64,000 bases of DNA from Sphaerolaimus hirsutus (taxonomy: Eukaryota > Nematoda > Chromadorea > Monhysterida > Sphaerolaimidae), in the NCBI GenBank assembly GCA_964036195.1, contig OZ038457.1, forward strand, positions 17,635,147-17,699,146, in the 5' to 3' direction. The position numbers were made by a program, and so were the translations under genes. This document shows positions 1 through 13,300 of the stretch, piece after piece; the stretch's first letter is position 1; each line of letters opens with the position of its first letter. The notes under the pieces are model-generated. The model made no database searches. It saw only the letters and a list, made by a program, of their open reading frames with translations, and had not been told where the DNA came from.

Positions 1-3000
1 GCATCGCAGACGGGCGCGCTGGTGACGGCGGGCGCGGAGCTGGTGAGCACGGGCGAGTTCGTCCTGTCCAAGGCCGTGTGGCAGTCCACGCTCGCCGGCT
101 GGCAGCGCGCCGTGGTCATCCTGCTCGCCGTCGGGCTGGTGGCCGCCATGATCGCGCTGATTGTCGGCGTGGAGCACAAGCGCGGCTCGCTCATCCTGCC
201 CGGGCTGCTCATCCACGTGAGTCACGTCGACGGTGCCGCAGCTTCGAGTTTGGGCGACGCAGTTTGCCGCGATGCAGCGGCTGTGGACATTTGGGCGTAG
301 TCTAGTGGACATTTGCAATGCATGCACTGCCGTTGAATAGCGCCGCCAAGCTGGCGCCATTGTCCGCAACTATTTGCATTTTACCGCCATGGCAGAGTGC
401 TCATCAAACCAACACCTACTGTTTCGCACGTTGCGATTGTTTCTTGTGTTGTCACAAAAATTTGTAGGCAGGATGCGGGAAACAGTGACAGTTGGGTGCA
501 TAATTCAGCAAACAAAGTGCAGACGCCACTACAACGCAACAATAGCGTTGGCGCAAATACAGCGACATGCAGAGGAAATGATTGCTGAGTGCTGAGCATG
601 CGGCGCGGCAGCAGTGCCATTGGCACTGGCTTGACGGCGGCACATGTGCCGCCGATGTCCACTGAGCGCAGATGTCCACTGCGCGCAAATGTCCAGGGGT
701 TATTCGTTGCTTGTAGCTCACTCGCCCGTTTTGTCGCCTGGGTAATAAATATATAAATAAATACGGTGTATGAGTTAAGTCCACATGAATTTTTGACAGT
801 TTGATATTTTTATGATTGAAAATGATGGCTGGTTTACGTTTGGAATGAAACAATGACTATAATTTGCATTTGAGGGAGACATGCGCAATACAAACCGTGT
901 TACGCAGGTATTCTATGTGCTGTGCTTGCTCATCCTCGCCGTGTTCGCTGGCGTCTGTTTAGCAACAACCGATACGCCATTGAGACCGCTCGATATATTC
1001 ACCGTTGGCAACGAGGCGACCATTTCAAGAGCAGGTGCTCAGTTTCCACAGTTTTCTACTAAATGTGGCCCACACATTGTTGACACACGTGTGTCAACTG
1101 GTCTGTGTCAACTCAGAGTGAGGCTCCACGGGTCGCACAGCGATCTCCAAATGCACTTGCGGCACCTTGAAAAATAAATATTACGGCAAGTGCACTGGAA
1201 GATCGCTCTGCGACACGCGAAGCCGAAATCTGAGTTGACGCAGACCAGTTGACACACGTTTGTCAACTAGTGTGTGGGCGGCCAAAGATGCTGTCCGGAA
1301 AAAGTATCCGTTGCCCTTTATAAACACCTAAAGCGGCGTTTACACTGCGAGCTGTGCCAGCAAACTTTTTTCTGTCGGCAATGGACATTTTGTCACGACA
1401 ACGCACAAATTTTTCAAAAATTTCGCGTGTGCCGACAAAAAAGCCTCGTTATCCGTGTTTGTCGGTTGGGTCTCGTTGAATGTTTTACTCCTGACTGTTG
1501 TCGTCACAGAAAAACCGTTCACAGCTTGTGACGGCAACGTGACGACAAACAGTCGCATGATTGATCCGACCAACATGGTTTTTGCTCAGTTTGTCGGTTC
1601 GGGTCTCGTTAACGAGACCCAAACCGACAAATACAAAAAATGAAAAATTGACAAATATGAATTTTTAAAAACATAAAAATGCATAAAAAATGTATTTTTG
1701 CAAATGGAAATTGAGATTTGCATGTTTAAAAATAATTTTTTTTTGCAAATCGAAATTTAGATTTGCAAATGTGGGGAGTTCCATTCTAAAAGTTCACAAG
1801 CGCCAAATCCAGAAAAATCGAGTTAAGCGTGGATTTGACCTCCACATATAGTTTTTCACATTTTAGAGAAAAAAATCAGCGTTATAGTCCATTTCGTTCC
1901 CGAGATACAGTGGTACCGTTTTTCAGAAAAAATCACAATTTTCACATCGAAAGTGCACATATCCATCTCAGATCCCCTATGAAAAACAGGACTTTCATTT
2001 CGTAAGTGCACATATCCATCTCGGACCACCGGAGTTTCATTTCATGAGTGCACATATCCATCTCGGACCACCGGAGTTTCATTTCATAAGTGCACATATC
2101 CAAAAAAATAGTTTCATTTCCAAAAATGCACGCGTGCTTTGGCGCGGCCGCGAAGTGCTGGCCGGAATTCCCATACAAAAACTTTCATTTCCAAAAATGC
2201 ATACGTGAATTTCCAAATATATTTTGTCCTATAAATCAAATATGCGTGCATATATTGATCTGAAAATTTAGGTAGAGGTACTTTTAGACACGGGCTTTGC
2301 CGTGATGTGATTTGTTTTTTCCTACGATGCACCGTTAAGATGTTATTAACCATTTAATTTCAAATGTTCAGATTTGTTCCCAATTTTGGGTGACTTACAA
2401 AATCTCACATAACTCCCTAAATATTTCCCGGCCAACAAAATTTGTGATTACAAAAATTGTAGAGAAATGTCGGATCTATCTGAAAAGTGCGGGGCAAGCG
2501 TCGTCCCCCAAACATAGCGTCGTCGGGCCAGCGTCAAACTTTAAAATGCGATTTTGAAAAATCAAAAAACTTGGATATACCATATTACCTCGAATTATCC
2601 CCTAAAATTGCTTAATATAAGTGAAAAATGACTCAAGAAGGCATTTGTAGAGGTAAGGTGGGTGTCACCTAACCCGCAATTGTTATGTTTCATTAGGGTG
2701 TCAGCAAAAACTTTTTGGCGGAAAACAGAAACAGAAATTTTTTTGCACTTGCCAGAAAAATGGAAATGGAAACCGATAATGGAAACCGGAAACTCGATAT
2801 TCAATATCGATATGATATGGAACCTTGATATCGATATTTGATATTAAAAAATGGTCAATATTCAATATTTCAATATTTTTGATATTGCAATTTGCTTTTG
2901 TTGTAGCATGGCAAATTTAAAGTGGCATATTGTATTTTCATGTGGTTGCACACATGGCTAATCATCCCTTTACTGAAATGTGAATGGTACAAGTGATTTT

Positions 3001-6000
3001 ACATGTATAAAGGTTTACATCAGTCAAATGTAGAAAATGGAAGATAACCCAATGAATCAAAGTGTATCAGGCAAACAACAATTGGTAGGTAGTACAGTTC
3101 ATACTTATAACTGAATTGCTTGATGCATGTTGCAAGCAATTGCATATCAGCATTCTCAGGCTTCAAATTTAGCACTTTAACAAAAATGACTATGAATATT
3201 GTAATTATAGACATCAAATAAAATACTATAAGTAAATCAGATCAACCACAAATAACTCAGAATGAAAATAATAACTTTAATTAGGGACACAATACAGGTT
3301 CAATACAGGGGTGGGCATCTTCAGTTACCGCTGGGAAAATGCGATAGATTGAGCTACGGTTGAGCTATCAGAATGAAATTTTAACACAATGGAGTAGACT
3401 CCATAGGACACCTATTCTGAAGTTTGCAACCCAAACGGCCACATTTTGGGTGAATTGTGGAACACACGGTTTTTAGTGTAATTTTGTGACTTGGCGTCAC
3501 CCATAGGATAAATCGAGGGTGGCATTTGAGGGGGGGGGGGTCATCGGTCGTTGGTGTCGTCCCATTCTGTCGTACATCGGCCGATTTTGATGCCCTTTGA
3601 GTATGTTGTGGTCGCGCCTACTACCAAATTCTTTTTTTACTCGAATAGTCCCCCAGTCCCGAGATAAGGGAGGTGAAGTCACAAAATTACACTAAAAACT
3701 GTGTGTTCCACAACTCCTCCAAACTGTGGCCGTTTGGGTTGCAAACTTCAGCATAGGTGTCCTATGGAGTCTACTCTATTGTGTTAAAATTTCATTGTGA
3801 TAGCTCAACTGTAGCTCAAGCTATCGCGTTTTTCCAGTGGTAACTGAAGATGCCCACCCCTGTATATCAAAAAAAATTGTCAATACCGTATTTCCTCGAA
3901 ATACCCCCCCCCCTTGAAATACCCCCCCCCCTCGTTTGACCCCCCCCCCCTCTCGAGACCACTATGAAACAATCACCCCCCCCTCGAAATACCCCCCCCA
4001 AATTGAGTGTAAAGGGAACGTACATGACAAAAACTGTAGTTTGTGTTCTGTGTACTGCAGAACACACGTTAAAACAATGTCGGTGTCACGTTAGAACAGT
4101 GTACATACCATCTACATACTAATATTAGTCTACAGAACCTTATAAATGGCGGTTTTTGTTGCATTTTTCGACGTCTGCGTACGTTTCAGACGACAATTTC
4201 GTACTTGGTTTTCAAAAATTTTCTTGTGAAATAATAACCCCCCCCCTCGAAATACCCCCCCCCCTCGTTTAACCCCCCCCTCTCGGGACCACTATGAAAC
4301 AATCACCCCCCGGGGGGTATTTCGAGGAAATACGGTATTTGATATCGATATCCGATATTTATTCAAAAATTTTCATATTGATATTCAATAAACTTTCTAA
4401 ATTTTCGGTATTGATATTTGATATAAAAAATGGTCAATATCCAATATTCTAGATTTGATACAATATATTGTTTGAACCCTATCCATTGTCTAGAAAAGTG
4501 CCATGGCACTCTTGGCGCCTGGCGCTATTTTGCTGTGGTGCCATTGGCACTTGGTGCTAAGTAGGGTGTCAAATTTCCGTTTTCCATTTCCGTTTTCCGC
4601 AGGCAATTTTTTTCCGTTTTCCGTTCCGTTTTCCGGCTGCTGAATTTTTTTCCGCTTTCCATTCCGTTTTCCGGTCACCTTTTTTCCGTTTCTGTTTTTC
4701 CGGCTCATTTTCCGTTTTCTGGTTAAATTTTCAGTTTGTCCGCTTTTTTCCGTTTTCTGGCTCAATTTCCAGTTTTTCTACCTTTTTTCCATTCTCCGCC
4801 TCAATTTTCTGCTTTCTGCCACATTTTACTCTTTTCTGGCTCAGCTTTCTGTTTTCTGTTCCAGCCAAACTGGTAAACAGTCATGCAGATTGTCAATTCT
4901 GTAAAAAAATTCTGTTTCCATCAAAATTTAAGCAAATTTTATTGTGTTTTTTTTGGCAAAATTTCAGCAAATTTTTCCATTTCCATGCAAATTCCATTTT
5001 TCCGTTTCCGTTTTTCCAGCCCCTTTTTCCGTTTTCCGGCCACTGAAATTTTTTTTTCCATTTCCGTTTCCGTTTTCCACCAAGTGCAATTTTTTTCCGT
5101 TTTCCGGCGAAATAATAACTAGAAAAAATAATAAAAACTTCTGGCGAAATAATAACTCCCCCATCAAAATTTCCACTATGAAAAAAAAAATCCCCTAGGG
5201 GTATTTCGAGGAAATATGGTATATAAATATAGTATATATACCTCTGCAAAAAATTTTTATTCTATTTAAAATTTACTAATTGTTGTCACAAAAAACACGT
5301 TCGCAGCTCTATGAGGACAAGCAAGAACAAAAATCAAGCTCGCTCGATGACATTGTGTCTTTGTCGCATTGTCGCCAATCAAAAGCTTGTGTCGACAACA
5401 ACATTTTTTCCATCCAAAAAAGCGAACCGACAACGCAAAATTTTTCAAATGCTTATAACTATGAAACGAAAAAACCGATTTATCTGAAATTTGGCGTGTG
5501 AGTGCACCTAACTAGTGAGTATACTTCACTGTTTTTTCTCGCAGATATGGAACTTTATTCTGGATTTATGGAACTTTTTCACTTTTTGATTTGTCGGCAC
5601 ATTTTGCAGTGTAAACGCCGCTTAAATATTTTTTCCCAGCGCCAGTCGTGCTGGTCTCAAGTCTGGCGGCGACGCCGCTCGAACTGTGGCTGTGTTCAGT
5701 GATCCGCGGCGCGTACTTGGAGGCGTGCCGCTCCGAGGCGGCGGCGGGCCCGGCGAACTCGCCGCCCGACAGTCCGAACTGGCCGGCGCCGCCGCGGCCC
5801 CTCAGAAAGGACGACGACGGCAACGAACTGGAAAACGAGCGGATGATCGACGCCGACGCGAAGGCGACCAATCACAACAACAACGGCCACGCGCGCAATC
5901 TGCTGGGGCAGCAGCAGCCGTCCTTCGACATGGGCAATCACAACAACAACGTGGCCGCGCTCGACAGGGCCGACTGCGTGTCGAAGCGGCTCAGCGGGCA

Positions 6001-6380
6001 GAGCGCGGCGGCGGGCACGCCCGGCGGCCGGCCCACCAGGTGCCAGTGCCGGACCCTGGAAAATGTAAAATGTCACGCAAAGTATCAAAAGTCACGCAAA
6101 ATGCCCGGCAAAATGGCAACCGAGTTGCCATTTTGCAGGGCATTTTACGTGACTTTTGACACTTTGCGTGACATTTGACATTTTACAGTGGCTGGGACTG
6201 CCCACCAGGCAGCACGCGACCAGCTACAGCAGTCTGGCCGCGCTGGGCGTGTCCAGACGGGCGGATTACCGTCGCGGCATGTCGGCCAACACGAGCAGCA
6301 TGCGGAGGCCGAACCAGTTGGTCACGTGCCGCCGCAGCGCCACGGTCGCCCGCAGCAGCACTATCGATTCCATTGTTTGA
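1..6380 (+). CDS. Multi-pass membrane protein of unknown function, 3' part
   Basis: Exons 1-216 (open at the window edge), 908-1034, 5640-6039 and 6209-6380 join in phase (0, 1, 2) to 304 codons before TGA at 6378. The first exon encodes a hydrophobic segment (VVILLAVGLVAAMIALIVG), the second another (VFYVLCLLILAVFAGVC), and the third begins with a third (VVLVSSLAATPLELWLC) followed by a long polar tail rich in Asn, Gln, Ser and Arg. The layout of short loops, closely spaced membrane segments and a long cytoplasmic tail suggests a small tetraspan protein; I do not recognise the family. Intron 2 is 4.6 kb and full of repeats. Intron 3 (6040-6208) is one complete copy of the intron-forming element. 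The acceptor at 5638 and donor at 1035 were chosen because only they keep the frame. The 5' end lies outside the window. Confidence 0.7.
1075..1282. repeat. Short foldback transposon, family A copy 1
   Basis: Ends are near-perfect inverted repeats built around GTTGACACACGTGTGTCAAC, and the inner arms (gatcgctctgcgac and its complement) also pair. The same element recurs at 38225-38405 in an intron of the Arg/Ser-rich gene. No coding capacity. It lies just inside intron 2 of the first gene. Confidence 0.75.
1940..2105. repeat. Tandem repeat, about 43-bp unit
   Basis: Three to four units containing 'agtgcacatatccatctc' separated by 'ggaccaccggagtttcattt'. The first unit is more divergent. No gene overlaps. 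Confidence 0.7.
3307..3862. repeat. Foldback element with CAGGGGTGGGCA ends
   Basis: Two arms of about 185 bp (3307-3493 and 3672-3862) are inverted copies of each other, with ends CAGGGGTGGGCATCTTCAG and its complement. The end sequence resembles hAT terminal repeats. I found no clear target duplication. Confidence 0.7.
3884..4337. repeat. TACCGTATTTCCTCGAA foldback element
   Basis: Begins TACCGTATTTCCTCGAAATA, followed by C-runs, and ends with the complement (TATTTCGAGGAAATACGGTA). The inner part repeats cgaaatacccccccc blocks. This is the most frequent repeat family in the window; other copies are annotated separately. Confidence 0.8.
4494..4562. repeat. Short GCGCC/TGGCGC palindromic block
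   Basis: Contains gtgccatggcactcttggcg and related self-complementary words, a diverged relative of the larger GCGCCATGGCGC arrays at 9475-9715, 10640-10810 and 41820-41900. Confidence 0.5.
4564..5112. repeat. TAGGGTGTCAAA element with CCGTTTTCC array, truncated
   Basis: Begins tagggtgtcaaatttccg and continues as an array of CCGTTTTCCGTTTTCCGG words, the same end and repeat as the complete element at 52656-54618. No right end is visible. Related fragments lie at 2694-2790 and 48628-49035. Confidence 0.65.
5145..5222. repeat. Partial TACCGTATTTCCTCGAA element
   Basis: Only the right half is present: aataactcccc followed by ggggtatttcgaggaaatatg. Confidence 0.6.
6040..6208 (+). mobile_element. 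Intron formed by a palindromic introner-like element
   Basis: The intron starts GTGCCAGTGCCGGACC and ends GCTGGGACTGCCCACCAG. The two halves fold into a long hairpin (gtcacgcaaagtgtcaaaag arms). The 8 bases before the donor (CCCACCAG, 6032-6039) are repeated exactly as its last 8 (6201-6208), as expected if a target-site copy supplied the AG acceptor. Splicing gives an uninterrupted Pro-Thr-Arg-Gln-His reading frame. Confidence 0.85.
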
Positions 6381-6754
6381 AGTGTTTAGAGTGGCTGTGG
6401 ACGATTTACTTGTAAAAATGACGTCATCGTAATTTTTTAAGAGAACCGTTTATCGATCTCATTATTTTTAAAACTTCATTATTTGTATGTCCGTTGCCCC
6501 AACAAAAAGGCCATTCGGACAATCCAAAAAACTCTTTCAACTTTCTCTTCAGACGAAAAATATTTGTTCGATCACAGCGTTATTTATCAGTTGTGTTTTT
6601 GTTAGTGATGAAAAAGCACAAGCCCATGACGTGACATTAGCTACATATTTGATGGTCCTGAAAAAAATTAATTGACAATGTAACTCCAAAACGGTAGTAT
6701 TCATCTGTGACATCAGTGGGGTGCGCACTGATTTTTCCTCGCGTTTTTTCAAGG

Positions 6755-7015
6755 TACCGTATTTGCTCGAATAATTCCCCTTGGGGAGTATTTCTTCAGT
6801 AGATTTTTTAATGAGAAACTATTCAAGGGTGGGATTTTTATCCCATAAAATTTTTCAAGCAGGCAAATATTTCAGGATATTAATGCACTCATTTCAGGAA
6901 ATATGCTTTATTATTAGCAAAATAATTTTGCCATTTTGTTCAAATTGAACATAAAACTTTCAAATGCATGAAGGGAACTATTCAAGTGGGAATAATTTAA
7001 TCGGCATTATTCAAC
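6755..7015. repeat. Diverged TACCGTATTT foldback element
   Basis: Begins taccgtatttgctcgaata and carries the cccttggggag and ttattcaagg words typical of the family. The right end is degraded. It lies in the spacer between the first gene and the SLC6 gene. Confidence 0.55.
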
Positions 7016-7315
7016 AGATATACTATTTTGAATGAAACAAACATGTTTCAACCCAAACATGCCAGCAAATGTGCAACAAATGTTGAAATATGCCACATAG
7101 ATCATAGATGTCATTTTAAACTTTGTGACACAGTTTCTCTTCTGAGTGCAAAGTTAAAAATTAAGTTTACCTATTTCAGATTCAACCAGTATAATACACA
7201 CCCCACTGATGGCACTACAAATAAAAGCGGTTAAAATAGTAACCGTCACTAGCCGGCACTTCTTACATCACTACTAGTAAATAGATCGCCCTTTTCACCC
7301 CGAGATCAAACCAAG

Positions 7316-10300
7316 TCAGGTTTTCGACTTTTTCCCAGATTTCCTTGCTGCAACTTTACTGTCATGGCTCGTTTCCCTGCTTCCCGCGTTTGAAGCAGTT
7401 TTACTCTGAACACGGTTGAAATTGCCAAATGACAAAAACATGTGAAAAATGCCAAAATGATGTGAAGATTTTCTCACTTTCCTGTCCTCTGCCTGCGGCG
7501 GGGACATCACCGTTCCGGATTCGCTGGGCTGCGTGCCAGAGTCGCTGGCGCTAGCCTGAAAATTAGAGAAGTTTCTGATCATCACTGGCGGTTCTTCTTA
7601 CAAAGCCAGGGTTTTAGGAAGACAACCGCGTGCAAATTGAGAAGTGTCGTCGGCGGTACGGTTCAAACGATATATCGTATCGAATATGGAATATCGACGA
7701 TTTTTCAACATCGAACAACGAAAATTGAATATCGAAATGTTTGTAAAAATATCGAATATCGATATCGTAAAGTCATCCTTTGAACCCTAGTCAACGGTCG
7801 AAGCGCACATAAAAAAATGGGAACCAAAACGGCGCTGCTATAATTGGACTCTTGTTAGAGGAGCTTACCACCAAGGCGCGGACACCTCGCCGTTGCATTT
7901 CCACCCAGGTGCACTCACCCAATCATATGAATCCCGTTGCGGCGACAGCGACCGTTCCTCCCCTTTCCTTTTCGGTTTGCGACCGAAATGCCGGTTGGGA
8001 CGCCAAATCACGCGCCACGGTTCGCCCTGCGATATTTTGTGACATATACTTTATTTCCTCGAATTACCCCCTTCAATTAGTAATAATAGCACGGGAAATA
8101 ATAAAGCCCCTGGGAGTACCGTATTACCTCGAATTATCCCCCTTGAATAAACCCTTACTCCAAATAAACCCCCCCCCTTCAAAATGGGCTGGGGAAATAA
8201 TAACCCCCCCCCCCCGCCGGAATGATGTTCATCATGTGATGATCAAATATCAAATAGGTTTACTTGACTCAGACCTCAAAAGCCAAATGCAAGTAAAATA
8301 CAAATGATGATGATGATGATGTACATCGGTTGAGGAAATACGGTAAACGGGTCTCAAACTGTCACGGTGCTACCTTTTTGCGCGCAATCACAGCGTATAG
8401 CGCGAATGCGCAGATCAGCAGGGCCGGTAGGAGCGCCATACCCAATCCGCCCGCTTCCCACCAGCCGCTCAGCAAGTGGCCGCTCTCGGACATGGTGCGG
8501 TACTTGACGAAGTTCCACAGCAGGATCACCTGTGTTTTAGAGGGATGACTGCAGTCGAAATGGTGCTATGGGCTGATAAAAGGGGTCAAATTGAGCACAC
8601 AGTCAGGTAAATTGGAGTGGTCACCATCCAAGTGACGCGCCAGTACCACCCAGTCGGGCCCACAGTCACAGCTATCTGTTTGATGAACTTCTTGTGGCCC
8701 AACATGACATTGATGCCGCGCACTAGGCGATTCCACCCTGAAAGAGCGGCGGTAATTGCGTCGTATTTTTTATGGATGTTTTTCAGACACCAACCAAACA
8801 CGTAGGCGACGGCGAATATCTCGACAAACAAGATGATCAGTAGACCCCAGTATGCGGAATAGTTCAACCATATCTGCGAGTGAACAACAGTTTAAAGATG
8901 CACACTGCGGGGGTATTGATGGAAAGGTCGCCAGATTGGCGCAGGTGGTTTCTTGAATAATTTTGGGCCTTGAATAATCCCCCGTTAGATGAGCCAGAAA
9001 AAAATAATAATTCCCCCCCCCCCTAGAATAAGACCCTGCATGTAATTATATCTACCTAGTCGTCTCTTCAGGCTGCTGCACGTAGCCCTCTTATCAAATT
9101 TCTTATCCTCACACGACGAAGTGAACAATCGAAATTGGAACAAGCTTAAACTGTAACGCAGCTCACGCTGAAATGGTACAGTCCTCCCTGGCAGCACTGC
9201 GGTATGGCAGCCAGAAACATTGCAAAACAGGTCGCCCCCACAACAGCCGGCTTGTACGGTCGCAGATGTATGAAATTGTCCAGCACCGCGGTAGTCACGG
9301 TTTCGACCATTGCAAACTGCAAAAAAAATATCTAAATTGGTATTTACGCGTCAAATTTGTGTCATTTGGAAATTTCTCATCCCCTCAAATCGGCTCACGA
9401 CAAATTCTGCCGCACAACAAACTCGTGTCGCGCAGTTTTTTGCGTGACAAAAGTTTGTTGGGCAGGTAGTGATGGAATGGCGCCATGGCGCTGGCTAGTG
9501 ATGGAAAAGCGCCATGGCGCTGGCGCCTGGCGCTAGCGCCAGAGCAAAAAGCGCCATGGCGCTTTTGGCGCTTGGCGCTAAAACGCTCTGGCGCTATTGG
9601 CGCTTGGCGCCGGGATCTGACAAAGCGCCATGGCGCTTTTGGCGCTTGGCACCACTTTCTGGTTGCGCTATTGGCGCCTGGCGCTGGCATTTTTTATGGC
9701 GCCAAAAAAGCGCCAACCATAATTAGAAAAATGGTTAGACGCCGTTTACATGGATTTTTGTGACGACTCGACAACAATAAAACGTTCAATAAGTTTAGAG
9801 TTCAAAGAGTAAAAAGGTTCCATATTCATTAGAAAAAGTGGTCAAGTATACCTTCTACCTAAGCGAATATGCAGGCCAAATTGCAGACTCGTGCTTGTAG
9901 CTCAAGGTTTATAACATTCGAAAAAAGTTTGCTATTGTCGCTGGCTGTCGGAGACAGTCCAACAACTTTCCGACAACTGCAAAAGTTTTCAAACTCATGA
10001 GCTACAAGCACGATTGTGCAATTTGACATGCATATTCGCCTAGGTAAGATGTATAATTGACCACTTTTTCTCATAAATATGGAACATTTTTACTCAACGT
10101 ATTGAACATTTTATTTTTGTTGAGTCGTCACAAAAAATCCGTGTTAACGGGGTCTTATAATATTTACAGTGAAAATTCACAATCCAGTTGATCAATTTTG
10201 AGTACAACTGTATAAATATTGATAAATATAGGTAAGGGTGTCAGGAGCCATAAATATTTATTCAATATTGATTAGGTAATATTTGGGGTCAAATGTATAT

Positions 10301-13300
10301 ACCGTATTTCCTTGACATTTCCCTCCCTTGAATAAACCCCCTCGAAATACCTCCCGTTTTTAATAACATACATCATGTATGCAATGTACATTATGTATTA
10401 TTTGCTGCCAATTTCCATCGCAGATACATATAAAGTAGTTTGTACATGCATATATGCAAATATACCGTATTTCCTCGAAATACCTCACTTTGAATTAATA
10501 AAACATAAACCCCCATGGGGGTAATCCGAGGGGATTTTAACAATGTAAACATTGTAGTGGTTGATTTAACTTCAATGACGAAAGTTAAATTGACTACTAC
10601 GACATCAGCGGTGCCGGTGCGTCAAACGAAGCACAGGAAAATTTTTTGGCGCTGGCGCTATTGGCGCTTGGCGCCATTACCCTCTGGCGCCATCGGCGCT
10701 TGGCGCTGAGGTTCAGAAAAGCGCCATGGCGCTTTTGGCGCTTGGCGCCAAAAGTCTGGCGCTTTTTCCATCACTAGCGCTGGCACTCCTTAAGGGCGCC
10801 AAAGGTTGTTGTGCCATGGAAACACTTGTGCACTACAAACTTTTTTGTCGTTTTTTTTGCGCATCAAAAGTTTCTTGTGTAGCAGACAACGCTGGTTATT
10901 GAATAGCGCAATAGCCTCAAATGGTGCCAGCACTCAGAGTTGTTAAAATACCGGTATTTTTGGAAAGTGTAAGTGTAAGCGTAAATACACTTTCCAAATT
11001 TTGAGTATGGATACAAAAAGTGTAAGGTATTTTAAAAATACCTAGGAAAGTGTAAAAAAAAGTGTAACTGTAAAAAAAATTTTCAGAAAGAGCTCTCACT
11101 GTTGAGCATTAGAAAACACCACTTTTTTACCTTTAGATCAATTTATTTGTCATTTTCATGCATTATTTCACATTTTACTGCCTTTTATGAAACATTTTAG
11201 ACTGTAACAAATACTGTAGTGGTATGAAGTTCCCTAATAATGGCACCTTTTCAGTGTTGATATTTTACTGATTAAGCAATGCGATACACACTGTTTAAAT
11301 GCAAGAATGGACATGCAGCAGATGTCAATGCAAAAGCCAGTTGACTTTGTGTCCAGCTGGTGAATTTCCATTGATCTTGTTCTTTTTACAAAAGTATGAT
11401 GAAACTGTAGAATACCATGAGTACTAATCAAAGGTTGGAGATCAAAGACATTAGTTTGTACATTTGCCATATTTTCTACATTCAATGCATGCACTGTGCA
11501 GTTATTTTTTGTACATGACCCTATTTTATGCTTTCTCAAAAGCATAAAACAGGGCTATCTGAAAGAAAAAAATACACTTTCTGTACCCGGGTATTCTGCT
11601 CAGGAAAGTGTAAAAAAAGTGTATGGGTATTTTATGAAAGTGTAAGTGTAAGTGTAAATATAAATACCCATTTACCCGGGTATTTCGGGTAAGTGTAAAT
11701 ACACTTTCGCAACTCTGCCAGCACTACGGCGTCATTCCATCACTACCTGCACAACAAACTTTTGTTGCGCAAAAAAACTGCGCGACACAAGTTTGTTATG
11801 CAGCAGAACGTGTTCCGCCCGCCTCAAATCACCTGTGAATCCAAGCCGAGTAATAGCAACATCGTAAAGAAGAGAATGGACCACAGGTTTGGTGCCCACA
11901 TGGTGCCGATGGCCTCCGGGTAAGTGATGAAAGTCAGCGTGTGGCCCTGCTTGACCACGTTGTCCATGGCGACGTTGCCGCCCAGCGTGTATTTCAGGTA
12001 GCCGATCACCGTGAACACCGCGAAGCCGCCGATCACCGATGTGCAGCAGTTTCTGCGAAGCATATCGTTGTTGTGCCGCAGCAGAAGTTCACACTCACAC
12101 ATCAATCGCGTGTCGCCGAACTCACATGAGAGCTACCAAGACCGCGTCTCGCCACACGTTGTTGTGCAGGTGGTTGTAACTGGACATTGTGGGCAACGTG
12201 CCAAAACCGGGCCCCAGCGAGTAGCAAATCTGCATGGCCGCTTCTTGCCAAACTTGCGCGTTTGCCAAACTACCCATGTCTGCGAGTTGACAGTTTTACA
12301 TCTCGATATACCACCCTCGAAATACCCCACTCAAAATGGACACTTTGAGTTTAATAACCACACTCGAAATACCCCCCAAATATAGTGTATAGAGAACGTA
12401 AAAGACAAAAGCTATGGTTTGTGTTCCGGCAAATATAGAACACACGTTAAAAACAATGACTGTGTTATGTTAGAACAGGGTTTATACCATCTACGTACAT
12501 ATATTAGTCTATAGAGTCTTATACATGGTCGGGCTGAAAAGTCCCCGGGCAGTGCTCGCCATTCGCGCTAGGGGTAAGCTAAGGTCATAACATTTTAACA
12601 CGTTAACATATCAGGTGTTTTGAGTTTTCACCCAAAATTTCACCCCTCTAGCTCCACCCACTGCGGAACTGTGGGGGTTACAATTTCCGTCATTTTGTAC
12701 TGATGTACAAATGGTGCTCTAGCTGAATGCTGCTTTAAGTTGTGATCATGAAAATTTGGCTAGTGTAAGCCACCAGTGTTGGCAATGTGCCAGCACTAAC
12801 CAACATTAGCTACGATATCATAAGTCTAGTTCATATTGTCATTACTGTCACTACTCTCACTACCAAATTCATCATTCTGTCTCTCCTTCTCAAAAAGTGG
12901 TTAATACAGGATGCATTTTGCATGCACACTGTTGTTGAACACAGGTAATGTGTCCACTACAGAGTAGTAATGAAACATAGGGAAATTTTAAACACATAAC
13001 TCACTTACTGCACATTTCAAAACAACATTCAAATCATTGCATTACAACATGATCTCAGATGATCACCAAAAACATCCATCACACTTCCCACGTTTCTTGC
13101 ACATCACCCTGATCTGCATATTAATTTTACCTTAATAGCAACGATGTTGATGAAAGTGTTGAATACTATCAGCACATTGACAACACTGGTGGCTTACACT
13201 AGCCAAAGTTTCATGATCACAACTTGAAGCAGCATTCAGCTAGAGCACCATTTGTACATCAGTACAAAATGACCGAAATTGTAACCCCCACAGTTCCGCA

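Larger units (their letters stand above)
1331..5623. repeat. Composite inverted-repeat element broken by later insertions
   Basis: The left end AAGCGGCGTTTACACTG at 1331 is exactly complementary to the right end at 5607-5623. A compact relative with the same ends lies at 56629-57038. The inner sequences next to each end (1340-1630 and 5280-5600) share motifs such as ttgtcggca and gtcgtcaca, so this is probably one short element split by several kilobases of later insertions. Confidence 0.5.
9405..11808. mobile_element. 2.4-kb terminal-inverted-repeat element in an SLC6 intron, with nested insertions
   Basis: About 75 bp at the left (9405-9480, with cgtgtcgcgcagttttttgc and caggtagtgatggaatg) is the inverted complement of 11735-11808. 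Between the ends are two GCGCCATGGCGC arrays (9475-9715 and 10640-10810), a second inverted-repeat element (about 9736-10157) and a hAT-like element (10935-11717). No transposase ORF is visible, so it is non-autonomous or gutted. Confidence 0.7.

Noticed and set aside
4893-5249. ORFs rich in Phe/Ser or Lys/Asn in the CCGTTTTCC array
   Set aside because: Low-complexity translations of the repeat; similar frames appear wherever this repeat occurs.
9385-9763. Overlapping ORFs of about 70-100 residues rich in Ala, Trp, Arg and Leu
   Set aside because: They are translations of the GCGCCATGGCGC array and change with repeat phase.
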